A DNA stretch of 64,000 nt, from assembly GCF_900109045.1 (NCBI RefSeq), contig NZ_FNYL01000004.1:156321-220320 (forward strand), written 5' to 3'. The notes beneath the pieces are model-generated. The model did no database searches, was not told where the DNA came from, and saw nothing but the letters and a program-made list of their open reading frames with translations. Position numbers and translations under genes: made by a program. This document shows, piece by piece, positions 44,783 to 54,079 of this stretch (position 1 is the first letter of the stretch; every line of letters starts with the position of its first letter). This DNA is from Dyadobacter sp. SG02. Lineage in GTDB: Bacteria > Bacteroidota > Bacteroidia > Cytophagales > Spirosomataceae.

Positions 44783-44871
44783 CATCAATTCGTAATACAA
44801 TACCAAAAACATGGTAAATTACCCGTGTCAAAACTAAAGTTGATTTCAAGAAGTAAACGAGAGCCCTATTT

Positions 44872-45429
44872 GTGTTGAAAATTCTACCCTTACTATTCGT
44901 CCTTTTGTCTTCCATCAGCACTGTCGCACAGTCGGAGAACTCATTTTCCTATGAACAGCAGCCTGTCTTAAAATGGGATGACTTCAAGGTGGTTTTCACC
45001 ACTGAAAGTGATTCCGTAGACGCGTTCGTATCGATTTCATTGCAAATGCGCCAGGTGGGAACGAGTTATAAAATGGGCTACGCCCGATCCGGGATATATG
45101 AAGCTCACGCCGTAGTAAATAGAAACTCCTCTTGGGTTAAGGCGGGAACACGGGATTCGTCTACCCTCAGGCATCTCCAGTATGCTTTTAACCTCGCTGA
45201 ACTCATTGCTAAAAAACTGGTATGGGAAGTCTCCGAGGCAAAGATCAGACCTAGGCAGAAAAAGGTTGATGAGATTTTTGCTGTGTATGTTAAGTTTTGC
45301 AAGCAGTGTCTGAGAGGCTATTATGATGACACTGATCATGGCCGAAATAAGGTAAGACAAGCCAAATGGGAAGCAATGATCGACAACAGTCAGTTAAACT
45401 CTGAAATTACCATTGATAAGGCAAACTGA
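44872..45429 (+). CDS. Secreted hypothetical protein, WDDF family
   Basis: 185 aa from a TTG start (TTG AAA ATT), with signal peptide cleaved near VAQSE. The mature part starts with VLKWDDFKVVF and contains RHLQYAFNLAELIAKKLVWE and a CKQC pair near the C-terminus. A distant paralog with the same order of features lies at 57600-58199. Function unknown. Confidence 0.65.
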   Translation: MLKILPLLFVLLSSISTVAQSENSFSYEQQPVLKWDDFKVVFTTESDSVDAFVSISLQMRQVGTSYKMGYARSGIYEAHAVVNRNSSWVKAGTRDSSTLRHLQYAFNLAELIAKKLVWEVSEAKIRPRQKKVDEIFAVYVKFCKQCLRGYYDDTDHGRNKVRQAKWEAMIDNSQLNSEITIDKAN

Positions 45430-45575
45430 TGGCAGATTGACGACTTGACATATCCCACCAACTCAACTTATGAATGATAACATTCGCTAGAACTCTCCCA
45501 TGACAGGAACGCGAGGCTGTTCACAGAAAAGGATGAGGCGAGACGAATTACAATTATCAATCGTAAAAGATAAAA

Positions 45576-46115
45576 TTACCCGACAAACCGGGATGACTCC
45601 ACGACGGCAAAACCAAATGCCCCCTTCGAATAATTGAGGATCATTTTCCGGGAACGCTTTATTGTGTCTTCTTTATCGCAGTAAAAGATTAACTGTTTCA
45701 TCTCGCCATGAAAATCGACCATCACGTAAGGCTGAGAACACCTTGCGCTCTTTCCCCTTGCCAACGATCCTCTTTCCACAATCTCGAATTCTTCCGCAAG
45801 AATGATCTTACTGCGAAATTGTTGATTCAAAAAAAGTAGCGCGAAATAGAAAAATCCAGCACCAATAATTGATCTGGTAAGAACAGCTAATGTTCGCGAA
45901 TAAGTAGTGGCCACAAAAAGAGGTAGTAACAAGTTCGCCGCTACTATGCCAAAAATGCATGCTCCGAGTAGGTACTTTGCGTCGATAATTGTCTGCCTAT
46001 ACATACTAATCCCCCAGATCATTAACAGTAAGGAGACAAAAAACAGAAAATTCACGATTCTGTTGCCGTTAGTCGATGGAGGTCTTCGTTCCGATTTTCT
46101 GCTTTTATTTGTCAT
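45576..46115 (-). CDS. Hypothetical membrane protein
   Basis: 179 aa from the ATG at 46115 (MTNKSRKSERRP). Three membrane helices (IVNFLFFVSLLLMIWGISMY, YLLGACIFGIVAANLLLPLFV, LTRSIIGAGFFYFALLFL) precede a C-terminal soluble beta-rich part. No family is recognised. Confidence 0.6.
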   Translation of the reverse strand: MTNKSRKSERRPPSTNGNRIVNFLFFVSLLLMIWGISMYRQTIIDAKYLLGACIFGIVAANLLLPLFVATTYSRTLAVLTRSIIGAGFFYFALLFLNQQFRSKIILAEEFEIVERGSLARGKSARCSQPYVMVDFHGEMKQLIFYCDKEDTIKRSRKMILNYSKGAFGFAVVESSRFVG

Positions 46116-46273
46116 TATCGTCACTCGCGGTAGATCGCTTGTAATTTCAAATATAGACAAACGATATAACGCCATCAACAAACCGTAAAAGTATACAACA
46201 ACCCTGAATTCGTATTCATACCAGCCTCGTTTTCACGCCGACCTTTGACACATCACTTTAACAATCAGAGATC

Positions 46274-46574
46274 ATGAAAACCATTTTAATTACAGGGGCA
46301 AGTATCGGTAAAGAAACTGCCAAATTATTTCACGCCAAAGGCTGGAACGTCATTGCAACCATGCGGAATCCGGAAAACGAAGCTGAGTTCGGAGAATTGT
46401 AAAATATATTGGTTACCAACCTGGACGTGCTCGATTCTTTCTCCATTGATCATGCAGTGAACGAAGGCATTGCCAGGTTCAGGCAGATTGACGTTTTGTT
46501 GAACAATGCCGGATATGGCGGAACCACATCAAGTACGGCCGGAAGCTGGTCGATTTTACAAATGGAAGTCTGAT
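46274..46574 (+). pseudogene. Short-chain dehydrogenase, degraded
   Basis: The frame encodes MKTILITGAS-IGKETAKLF (two residues missing from the GASSGIG cofactor loop), a TAA after FGEL, then NLDVLDSF and IDVLLNNAGYGG (NAG motif), and stops before the catalytic YxxxK. It is clearly a decayed SDR. Confidence 0.8.
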
Positions 46575-46583
46575 CTGTCTGTC

Positions 46584-46690
46584 GCCCAACCAAGGTGCTG
46601 CCAAAACTCAGCTCGGGATTGTGTCAGCGGATCTCCGACATTTGATGCCTGACGTGCATCGACCGCGGGGTTGACTGAATGTACTTTTGA
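46584..46690 (-). pseudogene. Fragment related to the 51.4-kb hypothetical gene
   Basis: The minus strand encodes VNPAVDARQASNVGDPLTQS followed by RAEFW, nearly the same as VNSTNDARHASNASDPLTQS followed by QAEFW in the 95-aa gene at 51377-51664. Only about 30 codons remain, directly abutting the decayed SDR. Confidence 0.55.
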
Positions 46691-46959
46691 GTCAACACGT
46701 TTTCCTTTCGACGTTTGCAATGTTTAAAATGGATTTGCATGAAAAGAAAGGAGAAGTATGTTCATATGAATTTCTCAATTATCGGGGGAATTCAAAGATG
46801 AAGGAGAGAGCCCATTCCTCCCAAGGCCTTGATTTTAGCCCCTGCGAATAATTGTGACGTTTTTGTGACACCCTTTTTAGACGTCCCATTGGTACGGATG
46901 ACTTTATTTGCTCATTCTCAGCAAGTCCGTTCCATCTCACTTTAACTAATCCTGGCCCA
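46691..46959. other. Non-coding stretch upstream of the T9SS protein
   Basis: No gene is supported. It probably holds the promoter of the secreted protein beginning at 46960. Confidence 0.35.
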
Positions 46960-47760
46960 ATGCAAAAACTTCTACTTCTTCTATTTTTCACATGTGCTGC
47001 AAGTTCTACACTCTTTGCTCAGAAAACCTGGACAGGAGCCTCAGACACTAATTGGACAACAGATGACAACTGGGCGCCCTGGGGTGTACCAACTTCTACT
47101 GATTCCATTACTATTCCTGCTGGCACCATTAATAGTCCCATTATTCCGGCTGGTCCGGACGTTGAATTCTTGAAAATTACGATTGACTCAGGAGCTTCTT
47201 TAACTGTGGAAGCTAATGCCTATGTGGTGTCGTCCGCCTCCCCCTATCATTCGCTGTCAGTCTATGGAAAATTAACCAACTACGGAATAATAGTGGCGAC
47301 AAATGACTGGCCTGGGGATGAACCATACGCATCCGCGGTGGAGATCCGCAATGGTGTTGTTGATAACTACGGAACATTGGCCGCTCGCGGCGCTATAAAT
47401 ATTGGAATTATGGTTTTTTCCGGTGATTTAAACAATTTCCCGGGTGGGCTTGTCTATGCTGATAACAGTATTGGAATGTTTGTCTTTCCCGACGGGACAG
47501 TTAAAAATGAGTCCGGAAGTGAAATTCAGATTAAAGGCGTTTCTGCGGGCATCATAATCGCCGGTAACTTTACCAATGCGGGAAAGATTACTTGCGAGGG
47601 TGATGTAAAGACCTTTGATGTTAAGACGGAGAACCTGGCCTGTGCTTCTTTTACAATTCAGGGTTCTCTCGAGGTTGAAGGAAACACGACTCAGGGGTTC
47701 GAAAATGCCGGACTTACTGTCATTACAGAGACCCTGACATTGCAGGAGGGTTTTTTATGA
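46960..47760 (+). CDS. Secreted T9SS protein, 5' part (split by frameshift)
   Basis: 266 aa with a signal peptide (LLLLLFFTCAASSTLFAQ). The mature part starts KTWTGASDTNWTTDDNWAPWGVP and continues as repetitive beta-strand segments of the parallel beta-helix type. It ends TLQEGFL* in a TTTTTT run. The next frame starts with an overlapping ATGA. Adding one T would fuse both frames into a protein of about 866 aa, so this is most likely the first part of a single gene. Confidence 0.75.
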   Translation: MQKLLLLLFFTCAASSTLFAQKTWTGASDTNWTTDDNWAPWGVPTSTDSITIPAGTINSPIIPAGPDVEFLKITIDSGASLTVEANAYVVSSASPYHSLSVYGKLTNYGIIVATNDWPGDEPYASAVEIRNGVVDNYGTLAARGAINIGIMVFSGDLNNFPGGLVYADNSIGMFVFPDGTVKNESGSEIQIKGVSAGIIIAGNFTNAGKITCEGDVKTFDVKTENLACASFTIQGSLEVEGNTTQGFENAGLTVITETLTLQEGFL

Positions 47761-49559
47761 ACAGGGGAATTCTAAAATATAAAACACTGGACGCGGCTGC
47801 TCCGCAATTTCTCCAAAAACTGTCCGATGGGGCAACGCATACAGGTTCGGCGGTCATCTCCGACCAATCCGGGCTGACGATCACGGAATCGGGAGTTGGG
47901 ACCGGACTGGAGGTTTTAGGTGTCTTTCGAAATGCGGAATTAACCCAGTCAGCCGGCACCTATGGAGGTGACGTTTTTCAGCCCGACCCAACTTTGCCCA
48001 TCGGCGATAATGCGTTATTCCTGCAGATGACAATAAATCATACGGAGTGCAAATATTTGGTGCCTTTTAACTACAAGATCGTGGCAGGTCCGGGAACCTG
48101 GCTCGGAGGGATCAGCACAGACTGGAACCTTCCGGCAAACTGGTCCGATGGTGTGGTTCCCGGCTCAACTACGGATGTCAGTATTCCTGAAAATTCCCCG
48201 AATCAACCCGTCATCAACTCTCCCGATGCCACTGCTCATGACATTTTGATAGGCATCGGTGCAAGCTTGACCCTGGCTGAATTTGCTTCGATCGAAATAA
48301 AAGGGAACGTAACGAATAGCGGACTTTTCAATGCGGGTGCTGGCGGCGCATTTGCATATTTTTCGGGAACCGACCAGCAAACCATTCCCGGCGGAGAATA
48401 TTATGTCCTTTCCATTGGCGGCGCCAATAAGATATTAACTGGCAATGCCACTGTCAGCGCTTATCTGAATTTTTCAGGTACTGCTAAAATAGCCCTGGGA
48501 AATAGCAATTTAACCCTGGCCGATGGTATCACAATGAGTGGTGCCGGCGCGGGGACGTACTTCATTACAAACGGCACCGGCGGACTCAAAAAAAACAATG
48601 TCGGTTTCGACGAATTCACCTTTCCGGTGGGTACCGAAACCAGCTATACGCCGGTGGTATTCGCTAATCAGGGCAGCGCGGACAATTTTACTGTGCGTGT
48701 CGGCGAAGGCGCTTTTTCATCCTATCTGGATAACAATCCCCAGGGTAGCCCGGTGAGCAGCATGGTGGTAAATAAAACCTGGTATATCAGTGAAGATGTG
48801 CCTGGCGGGTCAAGTGCGATACTCCAGTTATACTGGAATGCTACCGATGAACTGTCCTCATTTGACCGCAACCTTTGCTTTATTTCGCATTATAAAAGCA
48901 CGGGCTGGGATCCGACAGCCGCCAGTCAGGCATTCGGGGCTGACCCCTATTACAAAAGACGCGCTAGCATTACCAGTTTTTCACCTTTTGTAGTGACCAA
49001 TCCAGGTAGCCCGCTTCCCGTCACGCTGACACGTTTCGACGCCGCCCGGGAGGGAAGCACAGCCCTGCTCAGCTGGTCAACTTCGTCTGAAACGAACAGC
49101 GACCGCTTCGAAATAGAACGGAGTGTCAATGGTAAGGATTGGCTGCAGATCGGGTCGGTAAGGTCTCATGGTGAGAGCAAGGAGTTGGTTGATTATCAAT
49201 TTGCAGATCTAAATCCGATTTTTTCAGCGGAGAATCTCTACCGTCTGCGCATGGTAGATCGCTCAGCGATCGGTACAGACGCCACATTTGCATACAGCAG
49301 GATCAGGAGTCTTAATTTTAAAGACTTTGACCGCAGGATTGTTTATCCAAATCCCGCTAATGATCAATTATTTATCAATGACCCAGGCCATGTTTCGCAC
49401 GTACGCATACTTGATTTGAAAGGAAAAGCGGTTCTCGATTTTGGCAAGATAGATGGTCACGGGATCCGGGTAAACCAACTCACGCCAGGTATACACGTCG
49501 TGGAGGTTGACTGGTTTGATGGTAGTAAAACAACCCAGAAAGTTTTGATCAACAGATAA
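47757..49559 (+). CDS. T9SS protein, 3' part with sorting domain
   Basis: 600 aa without a signal peptide of its own. It begins with beta-rich sequence continuous with the upstream frame and repeats the TWLGGISTDWNLPANWSDGVVP motif also present upstream. It then has a fibronectin-like segment (LPVTLTRFDAAREGSTALLSWSTSSETNSDRFEIERS) and ends in a type A T9SS sorting domain (VYPNPANDQLFI, RILDLKGKAVL, LTPGIHVVEV, QKVLINR). Without the signal peptide this piece could not be exported alone. Confidence 0.85.
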   Translation: MNRGILKYKTLDAAAPQFLQKLSDGATHTGSAVISDQSGLTITESGVGTGLEVLGVFRNAELTQSAGTYGGDVFQPDPTLPIGDNALFLQMTINHTECKYLVPFNYKIVAGPGTWLGGISTDWNLPANWSDGVVPGSTTDVSIPENSPNQPVINSPDATAHDILIGIGASLTLAEFASIEIKGNVTNSGLFNAGAGGAFAYFSGTDQQTIPGGEYYVLSIGGANKILTGNATVSAYLNFSGTAKIALGNSNLTLADGITMSGAGAGTYFITNGTGGLKKNNVGFDEFTFPVGTETSYTPVVFANQGSADNFTVRVGEGAFSSYLDNNPQGSPVSSMVVNKTWYISEDVPGGSSAILQLYWNATDELSSFDRNLCFISHYKSTGWDPTAASQAFGADPYYKRRASITSFSPFVVTNPGSPLPVTLTRFDAAREGSTALLSWSTSSETNSDRFEIERSVNGKDWLQIGSVRSHGESKELVDYQFADLNPIFSAENLYRLRMVDRSAIGTDATFAYSRIRSLNFKDFDRRIVYPNPANDQLFINDPGHVSHVRILDLKGKAVLDFGKIDGHGIRVNQLTPGIHVVEVDWFDGSKTTQKVLINR

Positions 49560-51272
49560 TCAGATATCCATCACGACCTCTTCCAGGCTGCGGTCGTCGG
49601 GAACTTCGATCTTTTTCAGCAGCCGGTATTTGGTCGTGCGCACGGCGTGGCTGCTGATCCCGAGCGTGGCCGACATTTCCGGGTAGCCCAATCCCAGCTT
49701 GGTGAGCGCGATGAAGCGTATTTCGGCCTGGGTGAGCTCGGGGAATTTTTCGCGGAGCCGGCGGAGGTAATCGCCATGCACTTTGCCGAAGAGTTTTTTG
49801 AAATAATCCCAATCATCCTGTGTCAGGATGGTACTTTGACGCAATTGCGACAGGGCCTCGGCATCGGGGCCCTGTCTACTTTCCAATGCCTCGATTTGCT
49901 TGCTTTTTTCGGAAATGTTGCGGGCAAATTCATTCAGTTGCAGGGTCGCGTTTTCGAGTTCCTGCTCTTTCTGCCTGATTTGCAATTCTTTCAATTGCTG
50001 GGCCTGTTGATGACGTTTGCGCTGAGTGCGGTACACGTAAACAGCCCCTGCGGCAACCAGCAGGACAAGCATTAATAAAAGATTGCGCTCGATCAATTTC
50101 AATTTCTGATCCGACTCCGCCTTTTCCATTTTAGAACGGAGTTCCCGCAACTCGATTTTCTGCTGCGCCCGCAGCATCAGCCGGGCATTGTACATGCGGG
50201 TCAGGCTATCCTTTGCGATCAAGGCCGAATCCAGGTATGTCTCGGCGAGCCGCGCCTTGCCCCGCGAAGCTGATACTTTTACGAGGACAGAGTAGAGTTC
50301 AGGAAAATGTTTGTACCGATCTGCGGGAGAAAGATTCAGGTAGCGTCGTGCAGTTTCGGCCAGTTGTGCTGCCTGATCGAAAGCATTGTTTTTCAAACAG
50401 ATATCGGCCCGGATAATCAGCAATTCCGCCGCCCGCCCGAAATCATTTTGTGACACGGCATGATCAATATTATACTGCAAAAGGGGAACTGCCTCCGCGT
50501 AATTGCCTCTTAAATAAGCATTTTCACCCAATCCGCCCTTCGCGATAGCCTCCCAAACCGCAAAGTTGCCGGGAGATTCCTTTCGGATGATCCTTCGAAA
50601 GTAATGGTCCGACGAATCCAGGTTGCTTTGCTGCCGGTAAATGTTGCCAATCGCACAAAGTGCCGAATTGTATCCGGCGTATTGATCGGGGTTGTATTTC
50701 AAAGTCAGGATCTCCCGGTAGAGTGACAGCGCCTTTTTGTAATCCGAAAAATGGTGGTAAGCACTGGCCATATTGATGAGGCAATAACCCTTGTCAGGCA
50801 GTACGTCAGAGCTCACCTGGTTCAAAAAATGTTCTTCCCGGATAAAGGTTTCAAATGCCAGTTCATAATTCTTTTCATCGTCCCAGTAATAATCGGCAAG
50901 TACCTTATTCGACCGCACACTGATCTGAAGATTCCCCTGCTCGGCAGCCCTTGCCGCAAGGTCATGCAGCGCGGCGACGATCCGTTCGGTCTGCGTTTTG
51001 TTCCAGACGGTCAGGTAAAACGCTTTCAAAAGGTCCGATTCCAGTTCCAGGTCTTTATCATGGTGCGCAATCGCAAAATTTCTGATGGAATCCATCGAAG
51101 CGAATGCAGTCGTTGAATCACGGTTGGGCATGATTCGAAGATAGATCTTACCGACATCGCGATAGCGCTGCGCATAAGTTTTGTGCAGCAAATGATCCCA
51201 TTGCGCAAAAGCATTGCCCGCATACAATGCTACCAGGAATATTGCAAGAAAAGCGCTGTGCAGCAGTTTCAT
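49560..51272 (-). CDS. TPR sensor/regulator with membrane helix and LuxR-like HTH
   Basis: 570 aa. Signal peptide or N-terminal anchor (FLAIFLVALYAGNAFA), periplasmic TPR repeats (about 60-350; for example KALSLYREILTLKYNPDQYAGYNSALCAIGNIYRQQSN), one membrane helix (LLLMLVLLVAAGAVYVY), and a coiled coil. The cytoplasmic C-terminal HTH (LTQAEIRFIALTKLGLGYPEMSATLGISSHAVRTTKYRLLKK) follows. This architecture is common in Bacteroidota and probably links an envelope signal to transcription. Its stop codon directly abuts that of the convergent T9SS gene. Confidence 0.85.
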   Translation of the reverse strand: MKLLHSAFLAIFLVALYAGNAFAQWDHLLHKTYAQRYRDVGKIYLRIMPNRDSTTAFASMDSIRNFAIAHHDKDLELESDLLKAFYLTVWNKTQTERIVAALHDLAARAAEQGNLQISVRSNKVLADYYWDDEKNYELAFETFIREEHFLNQVSSDVLPDKGYCLINMASAYHHFSDYKKALSLYREILTLKYNPDQYAGYNSALCAIGNIYRQQSNLDSSDHYFRRIIRKESPGNFAVWEAIAKGGLGENAYLRGNYAEAVPLLQYNIDHAVSQNDFGRAAELLIIRADICLKNNAFDQAAQLAETARRYLNLSPADRYKHFPELYSVLVKVSASRGKARLAETYLDSALIAKDSLTRMYNARLMLRAQQKIELRELRSKMEKAESDQKLKLIERNLLLMLVLLVAAGAVYVYRTQRKRHQQAQQLKELQIRQKEQELENATLQLNEFARNISEKSKQIEALESRQGPDAEALSQLRQSTILTQDDWDYFKKLFGKVHGDYLRRLREKFPELTQAEIRFIALTKLGLGYPEMSATLGISSHAVRTTKYRLLKKIEVPDDRSLEEVVMDI

Positions 51273-51376
51273 AGTGGCGAAGCGTTGGCTTGCAAATATA
51301 GCCTGGTGCTACAAGATTTTTTAATAGCAATATTTTAACAAAACAAAAAGGACTGTCGCCAACAGTCCCCCAGTTC

Positions 51377-51664
51377 CTACACTTTCGCCCCCATCTTCTC
51401 GAAGCCTTCCCAAAGCGCTTTCAGATCAAAAAGCGCCGACTTTTCGGCCGTATCAAACGGAATATCCGAATGATAAAGCGCCAGATCATGTACCATTTTG
51501 AGCGAATGCGCCAGCTCCTTACAGCCCTGACATTCCACGAGATACCAAAACTCGGCTTGTGATTGCGTCAGCGGATCGCTGGCGTTTGATGCGTGACGTG
51601 CATCATTCGTTGAGTTGACTGGGTTTTCGTTCAAGTCAACTCCGGGACCATTTGAAGTTCGCAT
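51377..51664 (-). CDS. Hypothetical small protein
   Basis: 95 aa. The N-terminal 30 residues are polar and repetitive (VNSTNDARHASNASDPLTQS); the rest is helical, with CQGC in ECQGCKELAHSLKMVHDLALYHSDI. A decayed relative lies at 46584-46690. Function unknown. Confidence 0.6.
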   Translation of the reverse strand: MRTSNGPGVDLNENPVNSTNDARHASNASDPLTQSQAEFWYLVECQGCKELAHSLKMVHDLALYHSDIPFDTAEKSALFDLKALWEGFEKMGAKV

Positions 51665-52002
51665 TTCCTAAATGGATTGTGGTGAATAGATGAGGAGAGG
51701 TCACTGCGAACTTCATCAAAGCTGGTGCTAAGATAGGTCTCGGGACTCGCACCCGTATGCCTCTCCAAGACGATATTTTAAACCCAAGTTTTAACATAGG
51801 CACCATAAAAATTTAATAAAGTTCGCGGGGCAAATATAGGGGAAAGTTTGGATGCATTGTGATCGGATGAACTAACGGTAGTTCGTGCAAGCATTGAGAA
51901 GATTGCTATGTATTTAGACGATTGAGGGGATTTTACGAGGCAAGCGACATATCTAAGAAAATACGCAGACAAACTATATTCATATTCCGAGCTGAATTGT
52001 CT
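51665..52002. other. Non-coding stretch with a tRNA T-arm-like element
   Basis: No gene is supported. On the minus strand, CGGGTGCGAGTCCCG (about 51736-51750) looks like a T-arm with a changed loop, but no acceptor or anticodon arm can be assembled. It may be an integration scar at the edge of the AbiE cassette. Confidence 0.3.
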
Positions 52003-53067
52003 TCACATCATAATCCAATCATCTGGCAGCTCAAATATTTCTGAAATCATCCGTCCCTGACGAAAGCTAGGTTTACCATCAACAATTGAAAAGTAGGACA
52101 TTTCACAATGCTCGAGATCGATATCGAGTCTAGCGTTCGGGCATTTCACCAACCAATATTTAGCAACGTGAACATTGAACTCATGAACTTTTGTGATAAA
52201 AAGTGCGCTAATTTTCTCGCTTCCCAAGGTTTTGGCCTGACGTAAAAGATTGATCACATCATCCTCATAGAGGGTCTTTTTCCCGAGATAGTTCAAAAAA
52301 AGAATTAGTGGTTTGTCGAGCGGCCCGTACTTCTTCGACTTTTTTCGGATAGAGCTAAGTAATGCGTTCTCAGGGCCGCCCCAAATTGTTTGAAACGGAC
52401 GAATGCCAACAATTTCATCTTTTTCGCTGGGTATATCGACAGGCAACAGCCGCACAGCCATATACACATCGTTATCCGAATACTCTAGCGTTGGAAGTTC
52501 ATCAAAGCGATTCGTATGCGCCAGAGCTAACACGCCTTGATAGTCAAAATCGTTTAGTTTTTTTGAAAGATTACTAACAATGTTTGTAGTTCGCGGCTGC
52601 CGATCGCTCAGAAATTCTAGATTTTGAATCTGAAGATAGTAGTGAGCAGATTTTAAACGATTTAGACCTTCGAAAAAACGTTCCTCTTTATTCGCACGGG
52701 CTTTCTCGTCGTCACTAAGATCTTTTACCTCCACTGCTTCGACATAAAACTCCCAATCCCCTTGTTTAACTAAAAAGTCTGGTCGATGCGGAGAGTTAGG
52801 TAAAGGAGGATGCAGCTGCAAGTCAAAACCTTGACGGATTAGCAGCTCATGAATAAACAATTCAAAGAATGCCGATGAAAAATCGGCTTTCAAAAAGCGC
52901 GATACTATCTCCTGCCTTCCGTCTGGTGGATAATTCTGAAACCAAGCATTGAGTAACCCTCTTACTGTGGATACTTCCTGTCGACAAGATCTATCGTAAT
53001 ATTTATAGCTTCCTTCACCGGAAGTGATGAACCCCGCATACGTTCTTTGTTTTTCGTCAAAAAGCAT
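52003..53067 (-). CDS. PD-(D/E)XK nuclease-like protein of the AbiE cassette
   Basis: 354 aa from the ATG at 53067. A nuclease-like core is visible: HRPDFLVKQGDWEFYVEAVEV (Pro-Asp about 96-97, then E.VEV), preceded by an alpha-helical segment (FSSAFFELFIHELLIRQGF) as in restriction-type folds. The C-terminal 200 residues are unassigned. It overlaps the AbiEii-like gene by 11 nt and is the third gene of a coupled operon, so it probably belongs to the same defence or toxin-antitoxin unit. Confidence 0.6.
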   Translation of the reverse strand: MLFDEKQRTYAGFITSGEGSYKYYDRSCRQEVSTVRGLLNAWFQNYPPDGRQEIVSRFLKADFSSAFFELFIHELLIRQGFDLQLHPPLPNSPHRPDFLVKQGDWEFYVEAVEVKDLSDDEKARANKEERFFEGLNRLKSAHYYLQIQNLEFLSDRQPRTTNIVSNLSKKLNDFDYQGVLALAHTNRFDELPTLEYSDNDVYMAVRLLPVDIPSEKDEIVGIRPFQTIWGGPENALLSSIRKKSKKYGPLDKPLILFLNYLGKKTLYEDDVINLLRQAKTLGSEKISALFITKVHEFNVHVAKYWLVKCPNARLDIDLEHCEMSYFSIVDGKPSFRQGRMISEIFELPDDWIMM

Positions 53068-54079
53068 CTGCAATCTTATTGATTCTGATTTGCAAAATCG
53101 TCAATGTTTCTATAAGTGCTTTAAAACTTGATGCTTCTCCAAAAATCATATTTTCCCGCATCTGTTTGTAGTCCGCTTCCCAGGCAGGTAGAAGATCAGG
53201 AGGCGGCACGAAAGCAATTTTATCAGGACTGTGATTGTCATAGTTTACTTCCGCAAGTGCAGTGAACATTTTGCGGTGGTTAACGATCATATTATACAGA
53301 TCAAGGTCGGAGAGCGCTATTTCTGCAAACTCTGTTTGACTTAGCTTTTCAATATCATACAAATGCCTGCTTAATCGGTCGACGCGAACCCTCTCCGGCG
53401 CTTTTTGAAACTCCTCGTGAAGAAGAAATATCTTCTCTAATAATGTTCGTTCCGGATTAACAATGGGAATGGTAATAGGTTTGTCGGCAAACGGTCGATC
53501 ATTAAAATTTTCGGCTACTAATGTCTTAAATGTCCTCGGAGTAGTTGGCTCTTTGAGTGAACGGCAACCTACTTCCACCAAAACACCTGGTCGAAGATAG
53601 TTTTCCTTCTCAGTTAGTTTGGGATAGTAAATCTCAACTATGATCGGGTCTTGATCTGATTGACCGGTGTTTGTAAAGGCAATATTTACATCTTTGAAAC
53701 CTACGGCCGCAAAAGTGGCTTTAAGTTCTTCAATAAAGGTTGTGGTCATGAAGGCATATGATGCCTTTCTTAACTTCTTAATTTGCTGTCGGTTCAACTC
53801 ACCTGCAAAACCCAGATACTCCCGGTCAATGGCCAAATCGATATCTTCAGAAAACCTTTGGATCAGATTCCAGCCTTTACTTAATGATGTTCCTCCTTTA
53901 AAAATAAGTGCGGGTGCGCATTTCATGGAGAAGGTCAGGGCGAGGGTATGTACAACCCACCAATCTTTTTCTACGGCCATAGCAGGCAGACCAATCCTGC
54001 GTCCCGTTTCATTATATATATTTATTTTGGTTGCATCAGAGAGTTGCAACCACGATTTTAAGCTAGGTAAATCAATCAT
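53057..54079 (-). CDS. AbiEii-like nucleotidyltransferase toxin
   Basis: 340 aa. The DNA polymerase beta-type nucleotidyltransferase signature is present: FKGGTSLSKGW (60-70) and RFSEDIDLAID (Asp79, Asp81), with VEKDWW at 37-41. AbiEii toxins are NTases that modify tRNA. It overlaps the antitoxin-like gene by 8 nt. Expected to be held inactive by the product of that gene or its repression. Confidence 0.85.
   Translation of the reverse strand: MIDLPSLKSWLQLSDATKINIYNETGRRIGLPAMAVEKDWWVVHTLALTFSMKCAPALIFKGGTSLSKGWNLIQRFSEDIDLAIDREYLGFAGELNRQQIKKLRKASYAFMTTTFIEELKATFAAVGFKDVNIAFTNTGQSDQDPIIVEIYYPKLTEKENYLRPGVLVEVGCRSLKEPTTPRTFKTLVAENFNDRPFADKPITIPIVNPERTLLEKIFLLHEEFQKAPERVRVDRLSRHLYDIEKLSQTEFAEIALSDLDLYNMIVNHRKMFTALAEVNYDNHSPDKIAFVPPPDLLPAWEADYKQMRENMIFGEASSFKALIETLTILQIRINKIADAF

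Noticed and set aside
51730..51755. A complete tRNA on the minus strand
   Set aside because: Only a T-arm-like hairpin with altered loop is present; acceptor, D and anticodon arms cannot be formed.
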